A stretch of DNA of 11,620 nucleotides from an uncultured Desulfovibrio sp. (GTDB lineage: Bacteria > Desulfobacterota > Desulfovibrionia > Desulfovibrionales > Desulfovibrionaceae): NCBI GenBank assembly GCA_900553145.1, contig USCL01000106.1, positions 1-11,620 of the forward strand, given 5' to 3'. The notes below the pieces were generated by a model that did not search any database, had not been told where the DNA came from, and worked only from the letters and a program-made list of their open reading frames with translations. Shown piece by piece: positions 5,066-11,620 of this stretch. The translations under genes and the position numbers were made by a program. The first letter of the stretch is position 1. Each line of letters starts with the position of its first letter.

Positions 5066-7576
5066 ATGAGCAAGCCTAAGCGCTATGACCCGGCGGCCAT
5101 CGAAACCAAATGGCAGTCCCGCTGGGAAAACGAAAAGACCTACGCCTGTCACGTCGACAAGAGCAAGAAAAAATACTATGTGCTGGAAATGTTTCCCTAT
5201 CCTTCAGGGAATCTGCACATGGGCCATGTGCGCAACTACTCCATCGGCGACGTGGTGGCGCGCTTCAAACGCATGCAGGGATTCAACGTCATGCATCCCA
5301 TGGGATGGGACGCCTTCGGCCTACCCGCCGAAAACGCCGCCATCAAGCACAATATCCATCCGAGCGTCTGGACGCATGCCAATATCGACAACATGCGCGC
5401 CCAGCTGAAGCGCCTTGGCTATTCCTATGACTGGGATCGCGAAGTCGCCACCTGCGACGAGCCCTACTACCGCTGGGAGCAGCTTTTCTTCCTGCGCTGG
5501 CTGGAAAAGGGCCTCGTCTACCGCAAGAAGGCTTCTCAGAACTGGTGCCCGCACTGCAACACGGTGCTCGCCAACGAGCAGGTCGTGGACGGCCTGTGCT
5601 GGCGCTGCGACACGCCCGTCGTCCAGAAGGAGCTCACCCAGTGGTTCCTCAAGATCACGGATTACGCCGATGAGCTGCTCGCCGACCTCTCCAAGCTCGA
5701 AGGCGGCTGGCCCGACCGGGTGCTCAGCATGCAGCGCAACTGGATCGGCAAGTCCGTGGGCGCGGAAATCACCTTCCCGCTGGAATCCGGCGAAGGCGAC
5801 ATCAAGGTATTCACCACCCGGCCCGACACGGTATTCGGCGTGACCTTCATGACGCTGGCCCCCGAGCACCCGCTCGTCGAGTCGCTTATCAGCGGCAAGC
5901 CCGATGAGGCCGAAGCCCGCGCCTTCATCGAGCGGACCCGCAACATGGACCGCATCGACCGCCAGTCCGACAGCCTCGAAAAAGAAGGCGTGTTCACCGG
6001 CTCCTACTGCCTCAATCCCTTCACGGGACGCCGCGTCCCGATCTGGCTCGGCAACTTCGTCCTTGCCGAATACGGCACCGGCGCGGTCATGGCCGTGCCC
6101 GCCCACGACCAGCGCGACTTCGACTTCTCCAAAAAGTACGGTATGGAACGCATCGTGGTCATCCAGCCGGAAGGCGAAGCGCCGCTCGCTCCCGAGACTC
6201 TGACCGAAGCCTATGCGGCCCCCGGCGTGCTCGTGAACTCCGGCGAATTCGACGGCCTGCCCAACGAGGAAGCCAAGAAGGCCATCGCCGACGCGCTGGA
6301 AGCGTCCGGCAAGGGCAAGCGCACCACCAACTGGCGCCTCCGCGACTGGAACATTTCCCGCCAGCGTTACTGGGGCGCGCCCATCCCGGTGGTCTATTGC
6401 GACAAGTGCGGCATGGTCCCCGTGCCCGAAGACCAGCTTCCGGTCCGCCTACCGCTGGACGTGCAGACGCACACGGACGGCAAGTCCCCCCTGCCCCACA
6501 CGCCCGAATTCTACAACTGCACCTGCCCGAAGTGCGGCGGCGCGGCCAAGCGCGAAACCGACACGATGGACACCTTTGTGGAATCCTCGTGGTACTTCGC
6601 CCGCTACACCGACGCCCGCAACGACAAGGCCCCCTTCGACATGGAGGCCCTGCGCTACTGGCTGTCCGTGGACCAGTACATCGGCGGCGTGGAGCACGCT
6701 ATCCTGCACCTGCTCTATGCCCGCTTCTTCACCAAGGTGCTGCGCGATCTCGGCTACTTCCCCAAAGAAATCGACGAGCCCTTCGCCAACCTGCTCACGC
6801 AGGGCATGGTCCTGAAAGACGGCAGCAAGATGTCCAAATCCAAGGGCAACACCGTCGATCCCACGGAAATGATCGCCAAGTACGGCGCGGACACCGTCCG
6901 CCTGTTCTGCCTGTTCGCCGCACCGCCGGAACGCGACTTCGACTGGAGCGATACCGGCATTGAAGGGGCTGCCCGCTTCCTCAACCGTATCTGGCGCCTG
7001 TACACGGACACGAGCGAATTTCTGTCGCCCGTGGCGGCCTGCTCTTCCACCGCCGCCGACGCGACGACTCCGGCGGCCAAGGAAGTTCGGCTCAAGGAAC
7101 ACCTCACCGTCAAGAAAGCCGGCGAGGACATCGGCAACCGCTACCAGTTCAACACCGCCATCGCGGCGATCATGGAACTGGTCAACGCGCTGTATCTCGC
7201 CAAGGACGAACTCGCCACGACGGAAGAAGGCCGCAAGGTCCTGTCCTCCGCTATGGCGACCGTGCTGACGCTTCTTTCGCCCATCACCCCGCACGTGTGC
7301 GAAGAGCTGTGGGAAGACCTCGGCCATGCCCAAAGCATGGATCAGGAACCTTGGCCGGTATGGAAGGAAGACGCCTTGCAGCGCGACGTGCTCACCGTGG
7401 TCATCCAGATCAACGGCAAGCTGCGCGGCAAGATCGAAGTCCCCGCTTCCGCTTCCAAGGAAGAAGTGGAAAAGCTTGCCCTCACCGAACAGAACATCGT
7501 CCGCCACCTTGAGGGCCTCACGGTCCGCAAGGTCGTGGTCATTCCCGGCAAACTCGTCAACGTGGTGGCCAACTGA
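5066..7576 (+). CDS. leuS: Leucyl-tRNA synthetase
   Basis: An 836-aa class Ia aminoacyl-tRNA synthetase that charges tRNA-Leu in the cytosol; length is normal for bacteria. The HIGH-type motif is HMGH at 51-54, and KMSKS is at 588-592. The inserted CP1 editing domain carries TTRPDT (250-255) and GTGAVMAVPAHDQRD, with Asp348 placed like the amino-group-binding Asp of the editing pocket, so proofreading should be intact. Cysteine pairs C161/C164 and C178/C181 mark one zinc knuckle. C445/C448 and C487/C490 suggest a second, which Escherichia coli LeuRS lacks in the region I can recall. The C-terminal tRNA-binding part ends in a typical VVVIPGKLVNVVAN. AAGGAT (5055-5060) lies 5 nt before the ATG. 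The TGA overlaps the lptE ATG by one base (TGATG at 7574-7578). Confidence 0.98.
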   Translation: MSKPKRYDPAAIETKWQSRWENEKTYACHVDKSKKKYYVLEMFPYPSGNLHMGHVRNYSIGDVVARFKRMQGFNVMHPMGWDAFGLPAENAAIKHNIHPSVWTHANIDNMRAQLKRLGYSYDWDREVATCDEPYYRWEQLFFLRWLEKGLVYRKKASQNWCPHCNTVLANEQVVDGLCWRCDTPVVQKELTQWFLKITDYADELLADLSKLEGGWPDRVLSMQRNWIGKSVGAEITFPLESGEGDIKVFTTRPDTVFGVTFMTLAPEHPLVESLISGKPDEAEARAFIERTRNMDRIDRQSDSLEKEGVFTGSYCLNPFTGRRVPIWLGNFVLAEYGTGAVMAVPAHDQRDFDFSKKYGMERIVVIQPEGEAPLAPETLTEAYAAPGVLVNSGEFDGLPNEEAKKAIADALEASGKGKRTTNWRLRDWNISRQRYWGAPIPVVYCDKCGMVPVPEDQLPVRLPLDVQTHTDGKSPLPHTPEFYNCTCPKCGGAAKRETDTMDTFVESSWYFARYTDARNDKAPFDMEALRYWLSVDQYIGGVEHAILHLLYARFFTKVLRDLGYFPKEIDEPFANLLTQGMVLKDGSKMSKSKGNTVDPTEMIAKYGADTVRLFCLFAAPPERDFDWSDTGIEGAARFLNRIWRLYTDTSEFLSPVAACSSTAADATTPAAKEVRLKEHLTVKKAGEDIGNRYQFNTAIAAIMELVNALYLAKDELATTEEGRKVLSSAMATVLTLLSPITPHVCEELWEDLGHAQSMDQEPWPVWKEDALQRDVLTVVIQINGKLRGKIEVPASASKEEVEKLALTEQNIVRHLEGLTVRKVVVIPGKLVNVVAN

Positions 7577-8133
7577 TGAACAGACCGCACCCGGCTTCGG
7601 CGCATGCAGGGCATGGACGCCTGTACAGGCTTGCGGCAGGACTGCTGAGCGGACTGCTCGTCTGCCTGATGCTGACCGGGTGCGGCTATGTCTGGCGCGG
7701 TCAGGAAGGTTCCCTGTCCGAAAGCAGCGTGCTCGGCAACGGCTCCAAGACGCTCAGGATCAAGAGCGTGGAGCAGACTTCGCTGTACCCGTGGCTCACC
7801 TATCAGGTCCGGTCGCTCGTGCGCGACGACATCAACGCCCGGAATCTGGCGAAATGGGTGGACGACGGCCCCGCGGACTACACTCTGACCGTGCGCATCC
7901 CCAGTTTCAAGGTCCGCAGCTACGGCCAGTACAGGAGCGCCTCTCAACTGTATACGGCTACCATCAACATAGAATTCATCGTCTATGATGGAAAAACCAA
8001 CACGGAAGTCTGGCGTTCGGGAAGCATCTTTTACGAGGAAAACTATGAGAACGCCAACGAGGAATCGGCCATCAAGTCCATCCTCGAAATGGCCGTACGC
8101 CGTTGCATGGATGCCTTGCAACAACGTTTCTGA
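7576..8133 (+). CDS. lptE: LPS-assembly lipoprotein LptE
   Basis: A 185-aa exported lipoprotein. A basic N-region and a hydrophobic stretch (about 18-33) lead to an LTGC lipobox with Cys36 as the lipidated residue, followed by Gly, so outer-membrane sorting is plausible. LptE plugs the LptD barrel and helps insert lipopolysaccharide into the outer leaflet. Primary sequence conservation in this family is low. The call rests on the lipobox, the size, the alternating polar/hydrophobic beta segments (for example YTLTVRIPSFKVRSYGQY) and the position between leuS and holA, a widespread proteobacterial order. The ATG overlaps the leuS stop by 1 nt, with GGTGG (7563-7567) as a modest ribosome-binding site, so coupling is likely. 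An unrelated outer-membrane lipoprotein is the alternative. Confidence 0.8.
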   Translation: MNRPHPASAHAGHGRLYRLAAGLLSGLLVCLMLTGCGYVWRGQEGSLSESSVLGNGSKTLRIKSVEQTSLYPWLTYQVRSLVRDDINARNLAKWVDDGPADYTLTVRIPSFKVRSYGQYRSASQLYTATINIEFIVYDGKTNTEVWRSGSIFYEENYENANEESAIKSILEMAVRRCMDALQQRF

Positions 8134-8163
8134 CCTGACGGGACAAGGCCGTCGATCTAGCTT

Positions 8164-9141
8164 ATGACGACACGACCGGGTTTCAGCTTTTGCATATGCC
8201 CAGACGGGAAGCTCCTCCGCCAGCAGGTGGAGGAGCTTCTTGCTGCCCATCCTGATGCGGGCCGGGAAAGGCATGTTTTCTGGGGCGACGACGAACTGCC
8301 CCCCAAGTTTTGGGAAGTCCTGACGCTTCAGGGGCTCTTTTCCACATCGCGGATTCTGGTGATGCGCAACGCCCACGCCCTGACCGCCGACGTCTGGAAA
8401 CGCCTTTCCGCCGCGCTCTCCCGCCCCAACCCCCAAACATGGCCCCTGTTTTGCCTCGAGGTCGCGTGGGAGAAAGGCCAGCCCAAGATCCCCGCGCACA
8501 TCGCCAAACTGCCCTGCTTCACCTTTGCCGACGCCAAGGGCTGGATCTGGCGTTCCCCCGGGCTGGAGCCCCGCTCGCTCCGCCGCCACATCCAGATGCG
8601 TTCCAAGGCGCTCGGGCTGGAGCTGGAACCGGGCTGCGTGGACATCCTTGCCGAAACGCTCCTGCCGGATGCCGCCGCCGTGGATGCGGAACTGAGCAAA
8701 CTTCAGCTGCTGGCGGACGGGAAACCTTTGACGCAGGAGCAGGCGCGCAGCGTCAGCCCGACGACCGAATTCAACGTGTTCGCGTTCCTGCGCCAGCTTC
8801 AGGCGGGGCAGACGGCTTCCGTCTGGAAAAGCATCCTTGAGGAACAGGCCAAGGGCGAGGAACCGCTTTTCTATCTGCTCGCCATGCTCCAGCGCGAGGC
8901 ACGGCAGCTCTGGCAAATCCTCGCCGGAGAGCAGGTCCGCATGGGGCCGTCCGACCAGCAGGCCAAACAGCAGACGGCCTCCCGCCTCGGCGCCGCCGGG
9001 CTCGCCAAGCTCTGGGACGCCATGCACACCGCCGAATTGTCCGTCAAATCGGGAAGGCGTTCCCCCAGTCAGGCGCTGGATGCCCTCATGGGCGATCTGA
9101 CGCTGCTTTTCACGCCTGCGCAACGCCGTTCCCCGCGCTGA
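8164..9141 (+). CDS. holA: DNA polymerase III delta subunit (clamp loader)
   Basis: A 325-aa protein matching the HolA/DNApol3-delta family (about 340 aa in Escherichia coli). Delta is the wrench of the clamp loader: it opens the beta ring and sits with DnaX and HolB. As usual for delta, no Walker A motif is seen. The N-terminal part has the FWGDDELPPKFWE/LTLQGLFSTSRILVMRNA layout of a degenerate AAA+ domain. The middle (about 190-215) has PTTEFNVFAFLRQLQAG, and the C-terminal helical domain ends near residue 320. It lies 30 nt after lptE. An in-frame TAG at 8158 rules out upstream starts, so ATG 8164 is the only sensible one. Its nearest Shine-Dalgarno-like AAGG (8145-8148) is 15 nt away and falls in the loop of a 5-bp hairpin (8137-8141/8149-8153). 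Translation is probably weak, fitting a low-copy protein. Confidence 0.88.
   Translation: MTTRPGFSFCICPDGKLLRQQVEELLAAHPDAGRERHVFWGDDELPPKFWEVLTLQGLFSTSRILVMRNAHALTADVWKRLSAALSRPNPQTWPLFCLEVAWEKGQPKIPAHIAKLPCFTFADAKGWIWRSPGLEPRSLRRHIQMRSKALGLELEPGCVDILAETLLPDAAAVDAELSKLQLLADGKPLTQEQARSVSPTTEFNVFAFLRQLQAGQTASVWKSILEEQAKGEEPLFYLLAMLQREARQLWQILAGEQVRMGPSDQQAKQQTASRLGAAGLAKLWDAMHTAELSVKSGRRSPSQALDALMGDLTLLFTPAQRRSPR
8208..8239 (+). other. 14-bp hairpin inside the 5' end of holA
   Basis: GAAGCTCCTCC (8208-8218) is exactly complementary to 8229-8239. The helix continues inward with one G-U (8219/8228) and two C-G pairs (8220/8227, 8221/8226) to an AGCA tetraloop (8222-8225). It covers holA codons 15-26. 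It is an unusually stable structure for the start of a coding region and has no long T-run after it. Pairing is read directly; any regulatory role is inference. Confidence 0.5.
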
Positions 9142-9208
9142 CCTTCTTTTTCATTTCTCATGGCTCATCCGGGCTTTCCCCCTTGCTTACCCCGCAGGAC
9201 TGCTTATT

Positions 9209-9889
9209 ATGTCAACTGGTACACCCCACTACGCCGGACACCGTGCCCGGCTGCGCGAGCGCCTTCTCAAAGACAGCACCACGCTTGCCGATTATGAAAT
9301 ACTGGAACTCTTGCTGGGTTACGCGCTTTTGCGCCGGGATACCAAGCCGCTCGCCAAAGAGCTGCTCTCCCGGTTCGGGAGTATCCACGGCGTACTGAAC
9401 GCATTGCCCGCCGAGATACAGCAAGTGGACGGCGTGGGAGAAGGCGTCGAGGCCTTTCGGCTCCTGCTTCAGGAAATGATGGCGCGCTACGCCGAAGCGC
9501 CGATGCGGGAACGGGAAAGATTGTGCTCGCCCGGCGACGTGGCGCGGATGGTGATCCCGCGGCTGTCCGGCTCTCCCCACGAGGAGCTCTGGACAGTCAC
9601 CGTCGACGCCCAGAACCGCCTGATCAGTTGCGAACGGCTGGCGCGGGGGACGGTAGGCACGGTTCCGTGCTACCCGCGGGACATTCTGGAGCGGGTGCTC
9701 CAACGCAAGGCAAGCGGCTTCTTTCTGGTGCACAACCATCCCGGAGGGACGCCGAAAGCTTCGCCCGAGGACGTCGAGATGACGAGGAACATCCAGCGCA
9801 TCGCCACCAGCATGGGGCTGCGCCTGCTCGATCACCTCATTGTGGGCGACGGCGCCTGTTACAGCATACGAGAGGACGGATTGCTCTGA
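9209..9889 (+). CDS. radC: RadC/UPF0758 family JAMM-domain protein
   Basis: A 226-aa protein of the RadC (UPF0758) family. An N-terminal helical/HhH-like part (about 1-95) has the family hallmark YEILELLLGYAL (29-40) and a DGVGEGV turn (74-80). The C-terminal JAB1/MPN+ (JAMM) domain carries the complete metal signature HxHx7Sx2D: H175, H177, S185, D188, plus Glu126 as the likely upstream acid. All residues expected of an active metalloenzyme are present, but the substrate is unknown. The historical link to DNA repair in Escherichia coli was withdrawn because the radC102 allele maps to recG. The start has AGGA (9196-9199) 9 nt upstream. A 67-nt gap separates it from holA, with no clear promoter or terminator, and 40 nt separate it from lon. 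Confidence 0.92.
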   Translation: MSTGTPHYAGHRARLRERLLKDSTTLADYEILELLLGYALLRRDTKPLAKELLSRFGSIHGVLNALPAEIQQVDGVGEGVEAFRLLLQEMMARYAEAPMRERERLCSPGDVARMVIPRLSGSPHEELWTVTVDAQNRLISCERLARGTVGTVPCYPRDILERVLQRKASGFFLVHNHPGGTPKASPEDVEMTRNIQRIATSMGLRLLDHLIVGDGACYSIREDGLL

Positions 9890-9929
9890 ACCGCGTGTTC
9901 TCCACCGTACTACCTTTGAGGATACAGCC

Positions 9930-11620
9930 ATGACCTTTGATTCTGATAACGACAACGACGAAAAAAAAGAGGAACCGCCCGCCCGCCGTCGGCGCAGGCC
10001 GGCCCGGCGCCGTGTCGCCGCGCAAATACAAGACGAGCAGATGGACGCCTCCTCTGAAGACGATACGCCGGAATTGCAGGAAATCCCTTCCACCATGCCG
10101 CTGCTCCCCCTCCGGGACGTGGTGGTCTTCAACTATATGATCGTGCCTCTGTTCGTGGGACGCGAGCAGTCCGTGCAGGCCGTGGAAGCCGCCGCAACGC
10201 ACGGCCGCCATATTTTCCTCTGCGCCCAGAAAGACGGACAGGTGGACAATCCCAAGGCGGACGATCTGTACCCGGTCGGTTCCGTGGCGCTCATCCTGCG
10301 GCTGCTCAAAATGCCCGACGGACGCATTAAAGCATTGGTGCAGGGGGTATCCCGCGCCCGCCTCGTCGATCTGAACGAAAGCGGCTCCTACCTGTCCGCC
10401 AAAGTCGAATTGATGCCCGAGCCGGAAGCCACCGCCCCCGAATCGGAACAGGAAGCGCTTATCCGCTTCGCGCGCGAACAGTGCGAACGCATCCTGTCCC
10501 TGCGCGGCATCCCCACCGGGGACATCATGAGCGTCCTCAGCAACGTGAACGAGCCCGGGCGCCTTTCCGATCTCATCGCCGCCAACCTGCGGCTCAAGAT
10601 GGAGGAGGCGCAGGAAATCCTCCAGTGCATCGATCCGATGGATCGCCTGCGCCTCATCATCACGCATCTGGTGCATGAGTCCGAAGTGGCGACCATGCAG
10701 ATCAAGATCCAGACCTCGGCCCGCGAAGGCATGGACAAGGCGCAGAAGGAATATTACCTGCGCGAACAGCTCAAGGCCATACGCAAGGAATTGGGCGACG
10801 GCCCCGACGCCGACGAGGAACTGGAAGACATCACCAAGGCCATCGAGAAAGCGGGGCTCCCCGCCGACGTGCGCAAGGAAGCCGACAAGCAGCTCAAGCG
10901 GCTTGCCGCGATGCACGGCGACTCGGCGGAAGCCAGCGTCGTGCGCACCTATCTCGACTGGCTGGCGGAGCTGCCGTGGAAAAAGATGTCCAAGGATCAG
11001 CTCGATATCGTCAAGGCCAAAGACGTATTGGATGAGGATCACTACGGGCTGGCCAAGATCAAGGACCGCATCCTTGAATACCTCAGCGTCCGCAAGCTCA
11101 ACCCCGATTCCAAGGGGCCGATCCTCTGCTTTGCGGGCCCTCCCGGCGTGGGCAAGACATCGCTCGGCCGTTCCATCGCCAGAGCCTTGGGGCGCAAGTT
11201 CCAGCGCATCTCCCTTGGCGGCATGCGCGACGAGGCCGAAATCCGCGGGCATCGGCGCACGTACATCGGGGCTATGCCGGGGCGCATCATCCAAGCGATG
11301 AAGCAAGCCGGAACCCGGAACCCGGTCATCATCCTTGATGAAATCGACAAGCTCGGAAACGATTTCCGGGGCGATCCGTCCTCGGCCCTGCTCGAGGCAC
11401 TGGACCCGGAACAGAACTTCAACTTCAGCGACCACTATCTGAACGTGCCGTTTGATCTCTCCAAGGTCTTGTTCATCTGCACGGCGAACCATCTGGAGAA
11501 CATCCCCGGCCCGCTCCGCGACCGTCTGGAGATCATTTCCCTGCCCGGCTACACGCAGCAGGAAAAGCTGGCCATCGCCCGCAAGTCCGCCGCAATCGCC
11601 GAAGCCGGCACCGACACCTA
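9930..11620 (+). CDS. lon: ATP-dependent Lon protease (3' end outside window)
   Basis: The first 563 codons of a Lon/La protease, open to the window edge. Lon is a cytosolic homohexamer that degrades damaged and regulatory proteins. Residues 1-51 are a charged extension, and the Lon N-domain starts at about IPSTMPLLPLRDVVV (52-66). A coiled-coil/helical segment (about 235-345) precedes the AAA+ module, with Walker A GPPGVGKT at 403-410, Walker B LDEID at 469-473 and a sensor/arginine region in PLRDRLE. The sensor-2 part and the Ser-Lys protease domain lie beyond the window, so catalysis cannot be judged. GAGG at 9918-9921, 8 nt before the ATG, supports this start. The next in-frame ATGs (10041 and 10095) lack good ribosome-binding sites. 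No frameshift or stop interrupts the frame. It follows radC by 40 nt with no visible heat-shock promoter. Confidence 0.96.
   Translation, partial: MTFDSDNDNDEKKEEPPARRRRRPARRRVAAQIQDEQMDASSEDDTPELQEIPSTMPLLPLRDVVVFNYMIVPLFVGREQSVQAVEAAATHGRHIFLCAQKDGQVDNPKADDLYPVGSVALILRLLKMPDGRIKALVQGVSRARLVDLNESGSYLSAKVELMPEPEATAPESEQEALIRFAREQCERILSLRGIPTGDIMSVLSNVNEPGRLSDLIAANLRLKMEEAQEILQCIDPMDRLRLIITHLVHESEVATMQIKIQTSAREGMDKAQKEYYLREQLKAIRKELGDGPDADEELEDITKAIEKAGLPADVRKEADKQLKRLAAMHGDSAEASVVRTYLDWLAELPWKKMSKDQLDIVKAKDVLDEDHYGLAKIKDRILEYLSVRKLNPDSKGPILCFAGPPGVGKTSLGRSIARALGRKFQRISLGGMRDEAEIRGHRRTYIGAMPGRIIQAMKQAGTRNPVIILDEIDKLGNDFRGDPSSALLEALDPEQNFNFSDHYLNVPFDLSKVLFICTANHLENIPGPLRDRLEIISLPGYTQQEKLAIARKSAAIAEAGTDT

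Noticed and set aside
7342..9123. A 593-codon open frame on the - strand opposite leuS, lptE and holA
   Set aside because: The + strand genes in the same stretch are recognisable families. Long antisense frames are expected in GC-rich DNA with strong third-position bias, and this one resembles no known protein.
9183..9210. Promoter-like TTGCTT and TATTAT with 16-nt spacing before radC
   Set aside because: The -10 would overlap the radC start codon, so transcripts would begin inside the gene. It cannot serve the well-supported ATG at 9209.
9837..11492. A 551-codon open frame on the - strand opposite radC and lon
   Set aside because: It is a shadow of the clear Lon coding sequence, with no family motif or ribosome-binding context.
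1..11620. tRNA or rRNA genes, CRISPR arrays, insertion sequences, attachment sites or phage/defence genes
   Set aside because: I read both strands for these and saw no cloverleaf with CCA-type ends, no regularly spaced repeats, no transposase or integrase motif and no inverted-repeat-bounded insert. Every gene is an ordinary chromosomal housekeeping gene.

Overview
The window is a dense run of housekeeping genes, all on the + strand, from a GC-rich Gram-negative bacterium. Gene content, protein style (bifunctional RibBA, short RibH and NusB, an LptE-type lipoprotein, Zn-rich LeuRS) and my recollection that ribD-ribE-ribBA-ribH-nusB-leuS is a familiar order in sulfate reducers suggest a Desulfovibrionaceae member (Desulfovibrio/Bilophila-like). 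This placement is inference. No marker gene here settles it.

Layout. Bases 1-54 are a short leader with a weak hairpin. Bases 55-4119 hold a riboflavin cluster headed by a dCMP deaminase: dCMP deaminase (55-552), ribD (549-1688), ribE (1673-2338), ribBA (2365-3591) and ribH (3649-4119). The first three are translationally overlapped. RibBA makes both precursors (from GTP and ribulose-5-phosphate), RibD converts the pyrimidine arm, RibH makes lumazine, and RibE makes riboflavin. The pyrimidine dephosphorylation enzyme and the RibF kinase/adenylyltransferase are not in the window. No FMN riboswitch is visible.

Bases 4120-4495 are the only sizeable gene-free stretch (376 nt). It is packed with perfect or near-perfect hairpins and ends in a textbook intrinsic terminator (4432-4461) only 34 nt before the nusB start, with no room for a promoter in between. 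This looks like a premature-termination leader in front of nusB, which itself encodes an antitermination factor.

Bases 4496-9141 hold nusB, leuS, lptE and holA: transcription/rRNA antitermination, leucyl-tRNA charging, outer-membrane LPS assembly, and the clamp-loader delta subunit. leuS and lptE overlap by 1 nt. holA has a poor ribosome-binding site and a 14-bp hairpin inside its first 26 codons. Bases 9209-11620 hold radC (JAMM-domain UPF0758 family) and the first 563 codons of an ATP-dependent Lon protease, which runs off the right edge. This Lon has a charged N-terminal extension of about 45 residues containing an A8 tract.

I see no mobile element, CRISPR array, tRNA, rRNA, phage gene or defence system, and no new multi-gene system. 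The items most worth a second look are regulatory or fine-scale: the nusB leader, the holA hairpin, a Gln at the expected metal-ligand His of RibBA, and the Lon extension.
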